Positions 63,036 through 64,000 of a stretch of 64,000 nt of DNA are shown here, piece after piece. The translations under genes and the position numbers were made by a program. Location of the stretch: positions 1-64,000 of the forward strand of contig JBMNUM010000009.1 of the NCBI GenBank assembly GCA_050946275.1, in the 5' to 3' direction. Numbering within the stretch: position 1 is the first letter of the stretch; each line of letters starts with the position of its first letter. Source of the DNA: JBMNUM01 sp050946275. GTDB taxonomy: Bacteria; Actinomycetota; Coriobacteriia; Coriobacteriales; CADBOM01. The notes below the pieces were generated by a model. That model searched no databases and was not told the origin of the DNA. It saw nothing but the letters and a program-made list of their open reading frames with translations.

Positions 63036-63143
63036 TGGCAATTCTTCATGGAAAAGGGCGTATGAGACGCCCTTTTCCGTGAAGAATTGCCATAATCGAG
63101 CCCTTTCGGCTATAAATGCCGCCCTTCTTCGAACAAAGTTGTC
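63036..63143. repeat. 108-bp palindromic intergenic element
   Basis: TGGCAATTCTTCATGGAAAA-type arm at 63036-63061 pairs over 26 bp (one G-U) with 63067-63092. A further half-arm at about 63118-63143 (GCCCTTCTTCGAACAAAGTT...) resembles the right arm of the element at 38574-38601. So 63036-63143 seems to be a variant of that element. Confidence 0.6.
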
Positions 63144-63159
63144 ATCGCCTTCGGGTTCG

Positions 63160-63460
63160 AGTCCCTGTGGGGCTTCCCCGCATAAAGGAAAACGCCCCAG
63201 GGTTCAAGCTGTGGTTGAAAGGCAGTGCTCTTGCGCATCGCGCGGCCGCAGCGTCAATGAAAAAGGCCGTTCGTCTAAGAACGGCCGTTAATTCAAGCTG
63301 GGGTGGGTGAGGGGACTCCCGCCTGCTCCCTCCGGTCGCATGCTGATGGTCCTCGCCTTCGGCTCGGATGCGGACATGCCACCGGCATGTCCGCCCCTTC
63401 GGGTCCGAGTCCCCATGGGACTTCCCCGCATAAAGGAAAACGCCCCAGGGTTGGGGCGTT
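63160..63460. repeat. duplicated spacer and tRNA-His flank region
   Basis: Two copies of a segment with TTCCCCGCATAAAGGAAAAC lie at about 63172-63204 and 63421-63451. The 27-nt block at 63292-63318 matches 63466-63492, which is the 3' end of tRNA-His plus flank. A palindrome GGACATGCC ACC GGCATGTCC is at 63372-63392. There is no gene in 62966-63472; the region is an old tRNA-centred rearrangement. Confidence 0.65.
63265..63291 (-). terminator. second copy of the tRNA terminator hairpin
   Basis: GGCCGTT (63265-63271) pairs with AACGGCC (63280-63286), and the flanking bases match the terminator of tRNA-Asp at 43344-43376. Confidence 0.6.
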
Positions 63461-63461
63461 T
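63438..63461 (-). terminator. tRNA-His terminator
   Basis: AAACGCCCCA (63438-63447) pairs with TGGGGCGTTT (63452-63461) around a 4-nt loop. On the minus strand it is followed by TTTTCC, 12 nt beyond the tRNA 3' end. Confidence 0.7.
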
Positions 63462-63472
63462 CAGTTTCAAGC

Positions 63473-63550
63473 TGGGGTGGGTGAGGGGACTCGAACCCCC
63501 GATCTCCAGAGCCACAATCTGGCGCCTTAGCCAACTAGGCCACACCCACC
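63473..63550 (-). tRNA. tRNA-His (anticodon GTG)
   Basis: On the minus strand it runs GGTGGGTGTGGCCTAGTTGG... to CACCCACC plus encoded CCA. The anticodon stem CCAGA/TCTGG encloses TTGTGGC, giving GTG. The extra 5' G opposite the discriminator C is typical of tRNA-His. Confidence 0.95.
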
Positions 63551-63564
63551 GTATGCGAGATGTG

Positions 63565-63593
63565 AGTATAGCGATTCTCGCGGTTTCGCACAA
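63565..63593 (-). promoter_or_regulatory. promoter of tRNA-His
   Basis: On the minus strand TTGTGC (plus 63588-63593) and TATACT (plus 63565-63570) are 17 nt apart, with the tRNA about 14 nt downstream. Confidence 0.6.
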
Positions 63594-63695
63594 TACGAGC
63601 GCGGCCACTGGCGCGAAACATCGCGGCCACGGTTTGCGTCGCGGTTTTGGCGCGTGCTGTCGTGGCTTTCCGATTCGGTGGCGTGCGCCCGGCGG

Positions 63696-63950
63696 CTACT
63701 TCAGGCCGGGGTTCTTGTCGAGATGCTCGGTGAGAGCGTTGTGCAGCGCGACGAGCTGGTTGTGCGACAGGATCACGCGCGCGACCAGATAGGAGGGCGC
63801 ATTGTTGTCGGGGCTGGGGGAGTGGTCGTTGTAGATGAAGTCGATGCGCGACTCGGAGGGAGTCGAGGCGATGATCGACATGTTCGCGTACACGCCGTGG
63901 AGATCCTCGGGCTTCGCGGTGATGTTCAGGTTGGCCGGCTTGTCTGCCAT
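63696..63950 (-). CDS. DUF3467 protein
   Basis: An 84-residue cytoplasmic protein. The sequence pattern (NLNITAKPEDLHGVYANM...HNQLVALHNALTEHL) is that of DUF3467, small proteins of unknown function common in actinobacteria. AGGAG is upstream of the ATG on the minus strand. It ends 146 nt upstream of tRNA-His on the same strand. Confidence 0.8.
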   Translation of the reverse strand: MADKPANLNITAKPEDLHGVYANMSIIASTPSESRIDFIYNDHSPSPDNNAPSYLVARVILSHNQLVALHNALTEHLDKNPGLK

Positions 63951-64000
63951 GTTGTGCTCCTTTTCAAGACTGCGGTTCGAACTTAGGGAATTATACCAAT

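Noticed and set aside
63307..63792. 161-residue frame over the tRNA-His region
   Set aside because: It crosses a tRNA gene and repeats, with no domain or ribosome site.
1..64000. CRISPR arrays, complete insertion sequences or prophage genes
   Set aside because: I looked for regularly spaced repeats, transposase and phage structural motifs on both strands and found none. The inverted-repeat elements have no coding capacity.

Overview
The window looks like chromosomal DNA of a high-GC actinobacterium of class Coriobacteriia, most likely an anaerobic Eggerthellaceae-type gut or oral bacterium. This rests on gene content: two large secreted proteins ending in triple cell-wall-binding-2 domains, a Tat-exported membrane-bound [NiFe] hydrogenase, an Old Yellow Enzyme-type flavoenzyme with a 4Fe-4S motif, XRE-cupin and PadR regulators, and many GTG/TTG starts. 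No replication origin, CRISPR array, intact prophage or complete IS element is visible.

Layout. 0.2-4.7 kb: proS and a tightly packed cobalamin nucleotide-loop operon (cobT, cobU, cobS and a short cobU paralogue). 5-16 kb: a 2797-residue transglutaminase-like surface protein and a smaller wall-binding paralogue. 16-18.7 kb: an OmpR/HK pair whose sensor has an Asp-rich extracytoplasmic loop, then a zinc-ribbon membrane protein. 18.8-24 kb: thrS, mntP, and on the minus strand lysC followed by asd. 24-27.6 kb: PadR regulator, XRE-cupin regulator and acyl-CoA synthetase. 27.9-31.6 kb: glycosyltransferase overlapping a LytS/LytTR two-component pair. 31.9-38.4 kb: DMT transporter; an operon of FAD oxidoreductase, flavin/2Fe-2S reductase and orphan Lon-type AAA+ ATPase; gdhA. 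38.6-43.2 kb: MFS transporter, polysaccharide deacetylase, M23 endopeptidase. 43.4-46 kb: tRNA-Asp, HAD hydrolase, a degenerate AAA-like protein. 46-53.6 kb: larBC divergent from the hydrogenase operon (small, large and cytochrome b subunits, maturation protease, radical SAM protein). 53.6-56.2 kb: a Ser/Thr kinase divergent from a repeat-rich lipoprotein. 56.4-64 kb: tRNA-Lys, metallophosphoesterase, trigger-factor-like chaperone, ZIP transporter, Mrp ATPase, Old Yellow Enzyme plus cupin operon, tRNA-His with a duplicated 3' end, and a DUF3467 protein.

How the genes fit together. The cob genes finish cobamides from cobinamide. LarBC and the hydrogenase both concern nickel enzymes. The deacetylase, M23 peptidase, wall-binding proteins and two-component systems point to envelope remodelling. 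gdhA and the FAD oxidoreductase operon carry nearly identical promoters, which suggests shared control.

The best candidates for something undescribed are the oxidoreductase/reductase/Lon-like AAA+ operon, the divergent kinase/lipoprotein pair, the degenerate AAA-like protein, and a set of inverted-repeat intergenic elements. Two reading frames (hydrogenase small subunit and HAD hydrolase) are interrupted at G homopolymers, so either the assembly has indel errors there or the genes are mutated.
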